This document shows, in pieces, positions 23,327-35,100 of a DNA stretch of 64,000 bases. The stretch is from Pontederia crassipes (taxonomy: Eukaryota > Streptophyta > Magnoliopsida > Commelinales > Pontederiaceae): the NCBI GenBank assembly GCA_030549335.1, contig CM060193.1:44935391-44999390 (forward strand), written 5' to 3'. The translations under genes and the position numbers were made by a program. Under the pieces are notes generated by a model that was not told the DNA's origin, ran no database searches, and saw only the letters and a program-made list of their open reading frames with translations. Each line of letters opens with the position of its first letter. Position 1 is the first letter of the stretch.

Positions 23327-26300
23327 TCAGGAGTTACCAAATAGTGCCGGAAATTCCCTTCGCATCTCAGACTTGAGCTCCCAGGTTGCTTCGTCACCTC
23401 GGTGATGGTTCCAAGCCACCTTGACCAATGGTACATCTTTGTTGTTGTGACGTTGAACCTTTGTCTCTAGAATCTAAATGGGCTGCTCCTCATAGGTCAG
23501 GTCATCTTTGAGATTGGGTTCTTCATACCGTATAACGTTTGCATCATCATGGTTGTACTTTCGAAGCATAGAAACATGGAACACATTATGGACTCGCCCA
23601 TATGATGGAGGTAATGCTAGCCTGCAAGCAGCCCCTCCAACAAGCTCAAGTACTTCAAAAGGACCAACATATCTTGGGCTGAGCTTCCCTCTCTTACTGA
23701 ACATCATCACTCCCTTGGTTGGAAAAACCTTCATGAGTACTTGATCACCCGTCTGAAAGCTTTGTTCATGTCGTCCCCTATCAGCATAGAACTTTTGTCT
23801 AGCTTGAGCTACCTTCATCCTTTCTTGTATCAGCTCGACCCTTGCTGAATATTCATCTGTTTGTTTCAGCTCCTTAGCATCCAAAATCTTCCTCTCACCT
23901 ACCTCATTCCAGCATGCAGGTGAACGACATGGTCTCCCATACAAGGCTATAAAGGGAGCCATACGAATGCTGGAATGATAACTATTGTTATACGCGAACT
24001 CAATGAGTGGTAGGTGATCATCCCAGTTGCCCTTCCAGTCAAGGGCACAAGTTCTTAACATATCCTCAACTGTTTGGATGGTCCTTTCAGTCTGATCGTC
24101 CATTTGTGGGTGGAATATCGTACTGTAGTTCAGTCTCGTTCCAAAAGAGTCTTGTAAGTCTCTCCAGAATCTGACTGTGAACCTTGGATCCCTGTCCGAT
24201 ACAATGGAGGTAGGAATTCCATGAAGTCTGATGATTTCATGTACATATAGATCCATAAGGCTCTGCACTGATTATTTTGACTTTATGGGTAGGAAGTGTG
24301 CCGACTTCGTTAACCGATCCATATGGCATCATTTCCCCTCTGGGTACGGGGTAGGCATGTTATGAAATCCATAGAAATGTTTTCCCACTTTCATTGTGGA
24401 ATAGCGAGAGATGTGATCTTTTCATAAGGCTTCTGATGTTCCACTTTTACCTGTTGGCAGACCAGGCACTTGAAAACATATTAGACAATCTCTCGCTTTA
24501 TGTCATTCCACCAGAAGGTTCTTTGCACATCCTTGTACATCTTAGTGCTGCCCGGATGGATCGCAAACTCAGACTTATGGCATTCATCCATCACTTCTCT
24601 TTTAAGTGCTTCATCACTTGGGACCCATAGACGATTTCTGTATCGGATTCCCCCATTTGTTGAGAGCTTGAAGTCTTCTTCCTCTTTCTGACATCTTCCT
24701 AATATCTTTGCATATTCAGGATCTTGAGCCTGAGCCTTAATAATCCTATCCATCAGATTCAGCTGTATCTGGTGCATCATCAGGACTGCTCCATTCCTTC
24801 CAAGCCTTGGCTTCCATAGGATTAGCTCCTTCATCATCTTATACATACCCATCATCATGTGAGCTAGTGAGCCTTCCCAGTTGCGACTGAGTGCGTCTAC
24901 AACTGAGTTCGTCTTACGCGAGTGGTAATTAATGGAGAACTCATAATCCTTTAGGTACTCCATCCATCTAAGGACTCATTGAGAGAAGACGTACTTGAGA
25001 CTCTTATGATCGGTGCACACCTCAAACTCTATTCCATAAAGGTAGTGCCGTCAAATCTTCAATGCAAAGACTACTGCTGCCAACTCAAGGTCGTGAGTTG
25101 GATAGTTCACCTTGTGCTTCTTCAACTGCCTAGATGCATATGTGACCACTTTCCCATGTTGCATGAGCACGCATCCCAGTCCTGTGCCGCAAGCATCACT
25201 GTACACCATATATCAATCTGTACCTTTCGGAATGGTGAAGATGGGTGCGGTGGTCAGTCTGGCCTTCAATTCATGAAAGTTGTCCTCGCATTTCTGTGTC
25301 CATATGTACTTCACTCCTTTCTTCGTTAGGTTCATCAAGGGGGATGCAATCTTTGAAAAATCCTTGATGAACCTACGGTAGTAACCTGCCAATTCGAGAA
25401 AACTATGGATTTCAGTGGCATGTTTTGGCCTTGGCCAGTGGGATACCGCTTCTACCTTGGAAGGATCCACAGAAATGCCCTTCTTTGAGATTATGTGTCC
25501 AAGAAACATAATCCGGTCAAACTAGAACTCACACTTCGATAGTTTGCCGTATAGCTTATGTTGTCTTAACTTTTTCAAAACTATCTTCAATTGTTCTTTG
25601 TGTTGTTCTTCATTTTCCGAATAGATCAGGATGTCATTTACAAAGATGATGACAAACTAGTCCAGGTATGGTCTGAACGTCCGGTTCATGAGATCCATGA
25701 AAGCTGTCGGGGCATTCGTCAGTCCAAAAGGCATAACTAGAAATTCATAGTGAACATATCTTGATCGAAAAGCTGTCTTCTATACATCTTCATCGGCTAC
25801 TCTAAGCTGATGGTACCCACTTCGTAGGTCGATCTTAGAAAATACCGCGACATTTGAAAGTTGATCGAAGATGTCGTCGATTTGCAGTAGAGAGTACTTG
25901 TTCTTGATTGTGGCTTTATTCCAGTAGTCAATGTACAGTCTTAGAAAGCCGTCATTCTTCTTAACAAATAGCATGGGGCTCCCAAGGAGATACACTCGAC
26001 CTAATAAATCCCTTGTCTAAAAACTCCTAAATTTGCTTCTTCAGTTCGTGCATCTCGGCCGGTGCCATCCTGTAGGGGGCCTTTGAGATCGGTTAAGTGC
26101 CTGGAAGGAGATCGATCTGAAAATTAATCTCTCGTGGAGGTGGTAATCCGGAGATGTCGTCAGGAAAGACATTCGAAAACTCCCGAACTACATCTAGTTA
26201 TTGTAATTTGACCCATGGATTATCAATCTCCATCACATTTGCTAGAAAATCTCTGCATCCTTTCTGCAACATCTTTTGTGCTTCTATTGTAGATACTATG

Positions 26301-26529
26301 ACCTTCCCTTCCTTTCATGTGGTACCCCTAACAGTAGCTTTGCGTACACCTTGGGTATCAATAATTACCTTCTTCTGCTTACATATCACGGCTACATCGT
26401 GGTAGGATAGCCAATCCATACCAAGAATGACATCGTAGTCCGTCATTGGAATGATTATGAGGTCTGCAGAGAAATTCTTGCCTTGTATCTCTACTGGTAC
26501 CTCTGGAAGGTACTTTGTGGCATAGAGCA
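23327..26529 (-). pseudogene. gypsy pol: RT, RNase H, integrase, chromodomain-like tail (broken)
   Basis: Reading down the minus strand: RT with [17 protein letters not shown] and [15 protein letters not shown] (25995-25780); then the catalytic box as FVNDILIYS (about 25640), where most relatives have F-I/V-D-D, preceded four codons upstream by a TAG; the RT-to-RNase H connection at 25509-25213; an RNase H end with YHSRKTNSVVDALSRNW (24963 on); an H2C2 integrase finger and core with VSDRDPRFT and IQTVEDMLR (24268-23474). [11 protein letters not shown] replaces the usual HPQTDGQSERT. After a TAG near 23485 the frame continues as VKVAWNHHRGDEATWEL to a stop near 23327. Several further stops are present, so it is not autonomous. 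Confidence 0.9.
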
Positions 26530-27936
26530 TTCACATATGAGTAATTATCTCCATAGGGTGACTTATATTATGTAGAGGTAAACTTAAAGCAGTAGCACAG
26601 TCTTTAGATATAAAGGAGTGCGATGCACCCGAATCAAATAAAACTGTAGTAGCAAGACTGGCTATGGATAGTGTACCTCTAATGACTTCGGCATCTGTCG
26701 GTACCGCGTCTTCCTCTAGGTGGAAGACTCTTCCATGCACTACATTGTTCTCACCTCTTGCGTCACGCTGAGCTGGTGCGGGATCATCCTTCTTAGTAGG
26801 ACAATCGCGAATAAAATGTTCTTGTTGCCCACAGTGCAAGCATACTCCAGCCTTCATCCTACATTCCCCTATGTGGAACCTCCTACAGTGGGGACAAGCA
26901 CCAGTATATTGTGCCTGCTGCTGGGGTTGCTGACGTTGGGGCTGGCGCTGGGGCTGTTGTTTGCGATTGGCATCACGAGGTTCATAAGGCTTTGCTCTAT
27001 GATCCCGACGTTGGTTCCTATGATTGGGTCCTCCTCGGTTCTACCGACGGTCATTCCATTGATGTTGGTTCTGAGTAGAGGGCTGCATGGGAGTTTTTCC
27101 ATTCACATCTTTCAGTTCTTGCTGCTCCCTAGCGTAGTTCCTTTCCATGGTAGTTGCTAACTCCACTGCCAGACTCACATTTGCACATTGGCCAGCTAAG
27201 GTGCTGGTCCTGATGGTTGGATTTAAGTCTTGACAGAAATGTTCTGTCTTCTCTCTGTCACTCATCTTGAGAGTATTGTACCTCTTCAAACGAATGAATT
27301 TGACATGATATTGAGCCATTGTCATATGATCCTGGCTCAGTTGTAGGAATTCCTTCTGTTTCAGTGCACGCTGATATGGTGGGAAGTAACGTGCCTCAAA
27401 TGCCTCACAGAAGTGTTCCCAAGGAACGTCATTTTGCCCATCATACTTAGTGTCCACCACGGTTCTCCACCAATCCAAAGCATCATCAGTTAAAACACTG
27501 GTGGCGAACAGGACCTTCTTATCTTCTCCATTGTAGCTTCTCTTTTATGGTCCTTAACCATATCTCAGCTTTATCGAACTCACCCAAGCCATTATATTCT
27601 GGAGGGCGCAACTTCATGAATGCTTGAATAGTGTCCTTAGAGGACACTAGTGATGTATGCTGTACAGACAGAGGCTATACAGAAGGAAGCTGAACAGATG
27701 GCGTCATGGTTGGTGCAACTTGAACCGAAGGTGTCAGTACGGGCTGAACTGTTGGTGCCCATGACGGTGGGGGGTTGCACCAGTGAGGACTGAACGGTTG
27801 GCTCCACAGCACGAGCCTGACTCTTCTGGACCTCATTTTGGTCTGTTCCCTCTTATTGCGGATTTCCCATCCTGCCGTTACTTCGAGGTTGTCTACGACC
27901 CCAACCTCGTCCAACAGGTGCGCGGCGTGGAGGCAT
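26530..27936 (-). pseudogene. gypsy gag and protease (broken)
   Basis: The likely start is the minus-strand ATG at 27936 (MPPRRAPVGRGWGRR), a basic, Gly/Arg-rich beginning common in gypsy Gag. A TAA follows within 30 codons. The retrotransposon gag domain is clear at 27478-27041 (WEHFCEAFEARYFPPYQR, then MTMAQYHVKFIRL), with a CCHC knuckle CLHCGQQEHFIRDC near 26840. The pepsin-like protease has LFDSGASHSFIS near 26650 and continues to RT with the DVILGMDWL phrase near 26430. Frame changes and stops separate these parts. Confidence 0.88.
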
Positions 27937-28103
27937 CTATATGATCATACATCATCATCTTAAAAACATCCTACATCTTAGGAGACAAGATAAACTTACT
28001 TGACTTTAGGTGGCGCGGTGACTGCTCGTGGCGCTTGCACATGTACTATGACATCATACATTAGGATATGAGAATGGTCTAACTTTAGGCTCTGATACCT
28101 AAC

Positions 28104-29976
28104 TATAATGCCCCCAAATCGCACTCCGTCATGTGGCAGAATACGCTTCGAAGACGCTACGGGTTATCCTTACGTGTACATCTTATTGACCAAAATAAAG
28201 ACTTTGACTAGTCAACTCAAACATGGATAAAAGCGGAAGTACTAAATCATCATTAAGAAAAAAAAGAGAGTAACATCATGATAAGCGAAAAACTGATAAA
28301 TGACTTCATAGGAGTCCAATGGAAAGCTAATACATCAAGTAATAAAAAGAAAGGAAAAATCTATCATCATCTAAAGGACTCGATAACCATGTGCAGCCAT
28401 CCACGAGTTCGATCTGTCACCGTTGGCCATCATCATCATTCTGACCTTGACCTGCATTTAAGAACATGCAGGGGGGAACCTTTCTGTGAGTTTTACAACT
28501 CAGTATGAAAGTAAGATAAATAATGTCATAAGATCATGATACTAAACATGAATCATAAAGAGAACATCATAAGATAACATCATCATCTAATAGGAAAGTA
28601 AATCATGATCATAATATGAAAGTGAAAGCATGTAAGAGGACAAATGAATAAGAGGTCATAAAGAGTCATCATAAGGAAGGCATAAACCAAACATCATAAG
28701 AAAGATTCTTTATTCATATGTGTTCATCTTCTTCATCATCTTTGACTTATTGGAAGTATATTTCAACCCACGGGGAGGCTTGCCTCAAACGGTCCATCAT
28801 CATCATAATTGGCAGAGCCAGTCCATAACTGACCGTAGTCAGCCCATAACTGTCCGAAGATAGCCCATAACCTGATCGTCACCAGTCAATCATAAAAGAG
28901 CTCTCCATTTAATGATTAACGTCTTTTATCTTGCATCTTTTAATTAAACAAATCATATCTTGATAAGAACTTTAAATCAGGATAAAAGACATGATCATGA
29001 AGAGTAAATCAGAGGCACAAGTGTAATAATAATCATCATCATCATTAAGATCTGGAATATGAACATAATCAGGGGTCCGAACATCATAGAATTGATTTAA
29101 TCAATGTTAGAACCCGGGTCGAGTAGGGGAAATCTTGGGCCGAGTTTAAGGTCATCTTCTTCGGGAAAATTAGAGAGGAGCCCGAGCCGAGTTCGGATTA
29201 CACCCGGGCCGGGTCGGTTCATCGTCGAGTCGGGGTGACTGTCGCGCCCGACTATTCTGGGTACGGAGAACTCGATCCGGGTCATCTTCAACCTGGGCCG
29301 GTTTCGTCCGTTTGCAGAGCTCGGCGAGCGTCGGCAATGGCGGATCCCTCGGTCCGACGAAGGACCTGCCCGGGCCGGATTCTGGTGAACCCGGACCGAG
29401 TTCTTCTTTTGTAGAAACTGCGCGAACCCGTAGTTCGCATTCCGTTCATCTTTTCCGGCGATGACCGGCACAATTTAACATCATGGAACATCAGGTATTA
29501 ACTAGGAACTACCTAGAACATGCTTCATGTCTAAAATCAAGATTCTATCACAAATCTATCCTAGTTCCATACCTCGAAGTTTCTGTCCAAGAAATTTTAC
29601 TGCTGTCCTCTTCTTCCTCTTCCTCTTCCTCTTCCTCTTCTTCCTCTTCCTCTACCTGCTCCTCTCTGTCCAGATGCGCGTCCGGCATCGTCCGAGTCCT
29701 CTGGTTGACCTCTTGTATGTCGGCGGCCATTAAGGACAAGAAATAATGAGAAGGGCGCACGTAAGAGGAGAAATTAGGACCGGCTTCGTGAGGAAATGAA
29801 AAAAGGGTTTTCGTTTGATCTGGCCTCTTATTTATAGGGGAGAAGTTTGAGTTTGGTTGGAAACCAACTCTTCTTAAAATCTGATTTCAGATTTTGTCTT
29901 TTCCTTATTTGTTTTATCTTTCTTTTCTTTTCTTTTTCTTTTTTTTCTTTTCCCCAATTAAATTTCGGGTGTTACA
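28104..29976 (-). repeat. 5' LTR of the gypsy element
   Basis: About 1873 bp. It aligns over its full length with 21425-23280, with small indels, among them an extra 'gtcgagtaggggaaatcttg' near 29110. It differs most at 29606-29652, where a CTTCCT-type microsatellite has expanded; translated, that tract gives a misleading poly-Ser (or poly-Glu) frame. The terminal TG is mutated to TA at 28104 on the + strand. Confidence 0.93.
29606..29652 (+). repeat. (TCTTCC/TTC)n microsatellite in the LTR
   Basis: A pyrimidine microsatellite expanded in the 5' LTR only; the sister LTR (about 22940-22960) has just a few units. The expansion therefore postdates insertion. Confidence 0.9.
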
Positions 29977-30784
29977 CTATGCTTTCCCGAAAAGCATCAT
30001 GATCTACTTCGAGGCACATGAATTAGTGTTGTGTGGATTTGAACCGAAGACGTTCTCGTTTGAATCATTTTTAGTTAGTTGCCTGCTTGGTTTGAAGATC
30101 GTCACTTGAAATGGTAAATTATCTAGGAGAGAAAATTCATAGAAATGTGCCTTGAATTTTTGGATAATAACCATAGGAAAGGAATTAAGATGATTTATGA
30201 AATTTTTGGATAACTTATTACATGACTCTTATGTTTATCATATTTGCAACATATCCAATAACTTATTCCTCGTCCTTAATAGTAGCAACAAGTCTAGCCA
30301 TTAAGCACAATCTACCACGCATAAGCAACACAACAAAGAAGAAATAATTTTACTTCAGAGTACAATAATATAAAGTTTTTTCTGAAAATAATTTAATGTT
30401 ATAATAAAAAATTTCCTAATAAAAATATTGATATGAAAAACTATATATATATATTCGTAGCAATACCATGGCTTTTGTGTCGCTCCATCTTCCAAACAAA
30501 AACGTGGTTTCATGTGACTGTTAGATATCTTAAGGGTTATTTCCTCTAACCACCCCTAAACTTTCGCGATTTTCTACATGTAACCCCAAACTACGAACTT
30601 CATTTTTTGGGTCTCTAAACTTTCACGATTTTTTTAATTTAATCCTTCCGTCGACTTCTTTGTTAAATTTTATTTTTCACATTTGTGAAAAGTCCATTAC
30701 AACGTTGCCTTAAGTGTTGGTTCATTTTTACATAAAGTAATATATAATCATAGATAAAAAATAATTAAAAAAAGAAAAACTGGA

Positions 30785-30860
30785 GAGGGGGGGGGTCGCC
30801 GGCCCCCCTCCCCTCTCTTTCCCTGCGCACGCCGCCGGCGAGGGGGGGGGGTCGTCGATG
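30785..30860. repeat. G-tract / C-tract segment able to fold
   Basis: Nine- to ten-base G runs at about 30787 and 30844 flank C-rich tracts and a 'gccgccggcg' palindrome, in a strongly AT-rich background. The tracts could pair as a hairpin or form G-quadruplexes. This is a structural reading only. Confidence 0.6.
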
Positions 30861-31009
30861 GATTTTTTATGCAATATATAATTATATTTTGATGATATAT
30901 ACTTCGAAAAATTAGAGTTATATCTAAAATATTGAGAAAATTTAAATAGGAATGAGTTGCTTCATGCACTAACCTTTCGATTAATATTTATCAATGTTAT
31001 AATGAGATT

Positions 31010-31440
31010 TGGATTAAGAGATGAATATAAAAAAATATAAATAATTATCATATATTTTTAGAGAATCAATAATCACCTCATTTGGACGACTACATAAAAA
31101 GTGAAGTCCGAAAATTTAATTTTAAGTTGATATTTTTATGCATTAAATTTGCACTTAATATTTGAATATTTTATTATTAGAAAGAGATAAATATAAAAAT
31201 TGTAGACAATATTGTTATCTTTTCATATATTCAAAGATCATCACATTTGAATTGTATAAAAGAGTAAGGGTCCAAAAAGTTAATTTTGAATGGAAAACTT
31301 TATGCCTAAAATTTTCTATAATATTCGACTATGATCTCATATATTTGAATGAAAGATGAATATCAAAGTTGTAGATAATTTTGTTAACTTTTTGTATAAT
31401 AAAAAATCATCTTATTTGAATAATTATGCAAAAAGACTTG
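31010..31440 (+). repeat. Degenerate tandem repeat of about 170 bp (about three copies)
   Basis: Blocks recur near 31020, 31185 and 31350: 'agatgaatataaa' or similar, then 'ttgtagataattttgttaa' variants, 'atcatcttatttgaa' variants, 'gcaaaaagactt' variants and 'aatttaattttaag' variants. Divergence is high. Such repeats are common inside plant LTRs, but no element boundaries were found here. Confidence 0.45.
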
Positions 31441-32157
31441 AAGAAAAGAATGTAAGTTTATCAGCTTGTCAATAGGAGTAGCGGACGATCTTTTTGAGAA
31501 GAGGACGTTCGCTTCAGAAAAGTTTAAATGGATAGTTCAGAACACACGCTCACTAAGAAGATTAAACGTTTGTTTCAATGTAGAAAAGTACTAAATGACT
31601 AGTTTTAAATACCAACGATTATGAAAAATGTTATAGATTATAAAAAAAAGGTTTAAAATACATCAAGAAGACTAATTAAGACTTCTAAGAAAAAGTTAGG
31701 CAAACATTTGTGTACATCCAAGAAGTCATATTTAGATAAAAATCAAATTTTCTCTCTTACACTCTTTGTGTGAGCTTCCAATTGTGAAAAAAAGATTGGT
31801 GAATGTTTTATTAATCTTATAATATGTGATTTAGATTCTAAATGATCAAAGGTTGTGACTTACCTTTTGTGTGAAGAGAAAGTACGGATGAAAGCTTCAT
31901 AAGATGAGAGGTTGCTTTGCCTCTTGAAGCAGGAAAGAAGATGGTGTAAATGATTTCTTTATTTACATATTTGGAATTAAAGAAGGGTGCTACTGAATCT
32001 CTGGTGGTCTCTAAGTCGAGAAGCCAGAGTAAGGACGTAGGTAAAGATATGATCGAACCTTGTTAACAAATTTCTCACTTTCTTTGTGTTTGCCTTCTCT
32101 TACTCTTCTTTCTATTCTATTATGTATGTGATTTAATCATTATTATGTGTTGGAAAT

Positions 32158-35100
32158 TGTTGGACTTAGTTAGGTGAAGCATGATTCTGAGCCTAACTAA
32201 TTTATTGTTAGTTATGATAGGGAGAATCTGAGATATTATAACTTCCTTGTAATCATAATATGAGGAGATTGAGTAGTTATTCTAACTAAATTATTTGTTA
32301 GATATGGAGTTATGGTGATATGAGAATAGATATTCAGTTATCCTTGATTATTGCTCAAGGCTCATATCTAGTGGCGGTTATGCATCATATATTGAGATAT
32401 TGATGAGCAATGTTTGTAACGGAAAGAAGAGCTAAGACAACTGTATAGAGTGAAACTCTGTGACAGTCGTGAACATAGGAGACAATCTCCGAACCATATA
32501 AAATCTATGTGTCTTTTTCTATATGTGATTTCTTGTTACTCTTCATCTACTTGGTCATCGATTTCTTTCGGACATCGATATCGATGGTTTGTTAGTATTG
32601 AGGTTATTCTGCAGTAATTGGCATCAAAGCTTCGGTGAGGAGTTTGTGGGCAGTGGGAGCGATGACGACAAATGACGGGAAGGTCAAGATAAAAAAGTTC
32701 GATGGTAGAGATTTCGGCTTTTGGAAAATGCAGATCGAGGAGTATCTGTATAAAAAAAATTGTACGAGCCTCTCTCCGAGGATAAGCCTAAGGCGATGAG
32801 TGACGCGGACTGGGCGCTCCTCGACCGACAGACACTTGGTGCTATTAGGTTGACGTTGGCATGAAATGCAGCTTTTAACATCGAAAATGAGAAGACCACA
32901 ATGGGTTTGATGAAGGGGTTGTCAAACATGTACGAGAAGATGTCTGCATTAAATAAGGTGTATTTGATGAGAAGATTGTTCAACCTGAAGATGTTTGAAG
33001 GGGCTTCGATCATGGATCACATCAATGAATTCAATATTATCATAACACGATTGAATTTGGTGAGTATCACTTTTGATGATGAAGTGAGGACTTTAATCTA
33101 GTTGTCTTCTTTATCAGAAAGTTGGGGAGCAACTATGATGACAGTCAGCAATTCTTTTGATTGAACAAAGTTGAAGCTCGATGATATTCGAGATCTGATT
33201 CTGAGCACAAGAGAGAATCAGGAGATGCCTCAAGCTCAGCATTGAGTGTAGAGGAAAGGGGAAGAACACAACAACGAGGCCAAACTCAAGGAAGATCAAA
33301 TGCAAGAAGATGAAGTCAGTCGAGATCTGATGAATTCGCATACTAAAATTGCAAGAAGAAATGTCACCTGAAGAAGAATTGCAGAGCACCTAAAAAGAAA
33401 ACCAATGAAGAGTCGACAAATACTGCTACAAAAGAAGTCTCAGATGCATTGATTTTGAGTGTTGACAGACTGACAGAATCTTGGATTCTGGACTCTAGAG
33501 CTTCATATCATTCCACATCGCAAAAGAAGTGTATGAAAGATTACACTAGTGAAAACCTTGGCATGATTTATCTAAATGATGATAAAGCCTTGGATGTTAT
33601 GGGAAAGGAGAATATGAAGATTGTCATTGATAATGAGACAACTTGGAAGTTGAAAGCTATTCGACATATTTTGAAACTGAAAAAAAATCTAATCTCGGTT
33701 GGATAGCTTGACTCAGAGAGTTAAACTACTATATGAGCCATGGTGATCGCATGGGGCAGCAAGTTGTGTACCTTGTACAAGTCATCAAACCCAAGAATTA
33801 TTGCAGCTACTGATTCGGATGATATGTCTGAAATCTAGCATTGTACACTTGGACATATGAGTGAAAAGAGGATGAATGTTCTGCACAAGATGAGTCGACT
33901 ACTCGACCTGAAGTCAGTCGATGGTGGACTTTGTGAAGGTTGTATGCTGAAGAAGCAGAAGAAAGTCACATTCAATAAAGTACCGAAGAGTAGCAAGTTG
34001 GAGCTTGTGCACACAGATGATGGGGTCATCTCCAGTTCCATCCTTCGACGGGTCACTGCATTATGTGACATTCATCGACGATTATTTCAGAAAGTATGAG
34101 CTTATTTTTTTAGAAATAATTATGATGTGCTCTCTACTTTCAAGAAATGGAAGACACGTGTAGGGAATGAAGTAGGCATCAAGATTAGGTGTTTGTGCTC
34201 TGATAATGACCGTGAGTATGTGAGCCATGAGTTCAAGGAGTTCTACGTGAAACATGGCATCAAGATGGAGTTCACAATTCCAATGACGACATAGCAGAAC
34301 GAAATTATTGAACGGATAAATAGGACGCTGAATAAGCATGCTAGGAGCATGAGGATTCATGTAGGTCTACTGAAGTCATTTTGAATAGATGCAGTGAACA
34401 TAACAACATACCTGACTGTGGATCATCTGTACCATTAAAGAACAAAATAGCATAGGAGGTCTGGAGTGATAAAGGAGATAGATCCTTCTCATCTGAGGAT
34501 TTTTTGTTGGTTATCATATGTGCATATTGATTCTGCAAGTTAGAGACAAGCTAAATGTTAAGTCTCAGAGGAGTTCCTTTTATTCTGATGAGTTTGGATA
34601 TCATTTTCTATGATGATAAGAACAAAAAAATTATTCGAGAAAGAAACGTGGTGTTCATAAAAAGATCATGTATCAAAATCTGGTGATGCAAAGAAAAAAG
34701 GCAAAGCTCAAGTGGAACTTAAGGATATGTCAGATGAAGATGTGGTCGAGTTGTAAAAGATTGTTCAACAGTAACCTGATGTAATACTGGCTGGACCGAG
34801 TACCCAACCCTTATCAAAGGATTTACTCGGAAGATAAGACCACCTGTGAAGTATTCTTCTTCTTTGAATTTTATATTGCTAACTGATATTGATGAGCCGA
34901 AATGTTTCAGAGAAGGTTTGGAGGTTGATAATTCCTTCAAGTGGGAGTTAGCAATGAAGGACGAGATGAACACACTGGACAAGAATAAAACTTAGATGCT
35001 GGTGAAATTGCTTAAAGGGAAGAAGGCATTGCACGATAAGTGGTTGTACAGAATTAAAGATAAGGCAGATGGTGGCAAGAGGTATAAAACAAGACTAGTT

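Larger units (their letters stand above)
21420..29981 (-). mobile_element. Ty3/gypsy chromovirus-like LTR retrotransposon (TSD CTATG)
   Basis: The element spans 21425-29976, about 8.55 kb, on the minus strand. LTRs at 21425-23280 (the 3' LTR in element orientation) and 28104-29976 (the 5' LTR) are about 1.86 kb each. On the + strand they start TGTAACGCCCCC (decayed to TATAATG at 28104) and end TTACA. CTATG is duplicated at 21420-21424 and 29977-29981. The minus-strand primer site lies at about 28088-28100 (complement of GGCTCTGATACC). The order gag, protease, RT, RNase H, integrase is gypsy-type. A chromodomain-like WNHHRGDEATWEL tail after integrase points to a chromovirus, perhaps Tekay/Del-like. 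Confidence 0.95.
29982..32157. other. Intergenic sequence with G-tract hairpin and degenerate repeats
   Basis: No gene seen. Content: a repeat-like stretch at 30545-30690 with two 'ctaaactttc.cgatttt' phrases; a G/C-tract segment at 30785-30860; and about three degenerate copies of a unit of roughly 170 bp at about 31010-31440, each with a 'gatgaatat..aa.ttgtagataat.ttgtta' block followed by 'atcatc..atttga' and 'gcaaaaag'. The remainder is AT-rich. Confidence 0.45.

Noticed and set aside
29483-29760. Poly-Ser / poly-Glu frames
   Set aside because: Translation of an expanded microsatellite within a retrotransposon LTR.
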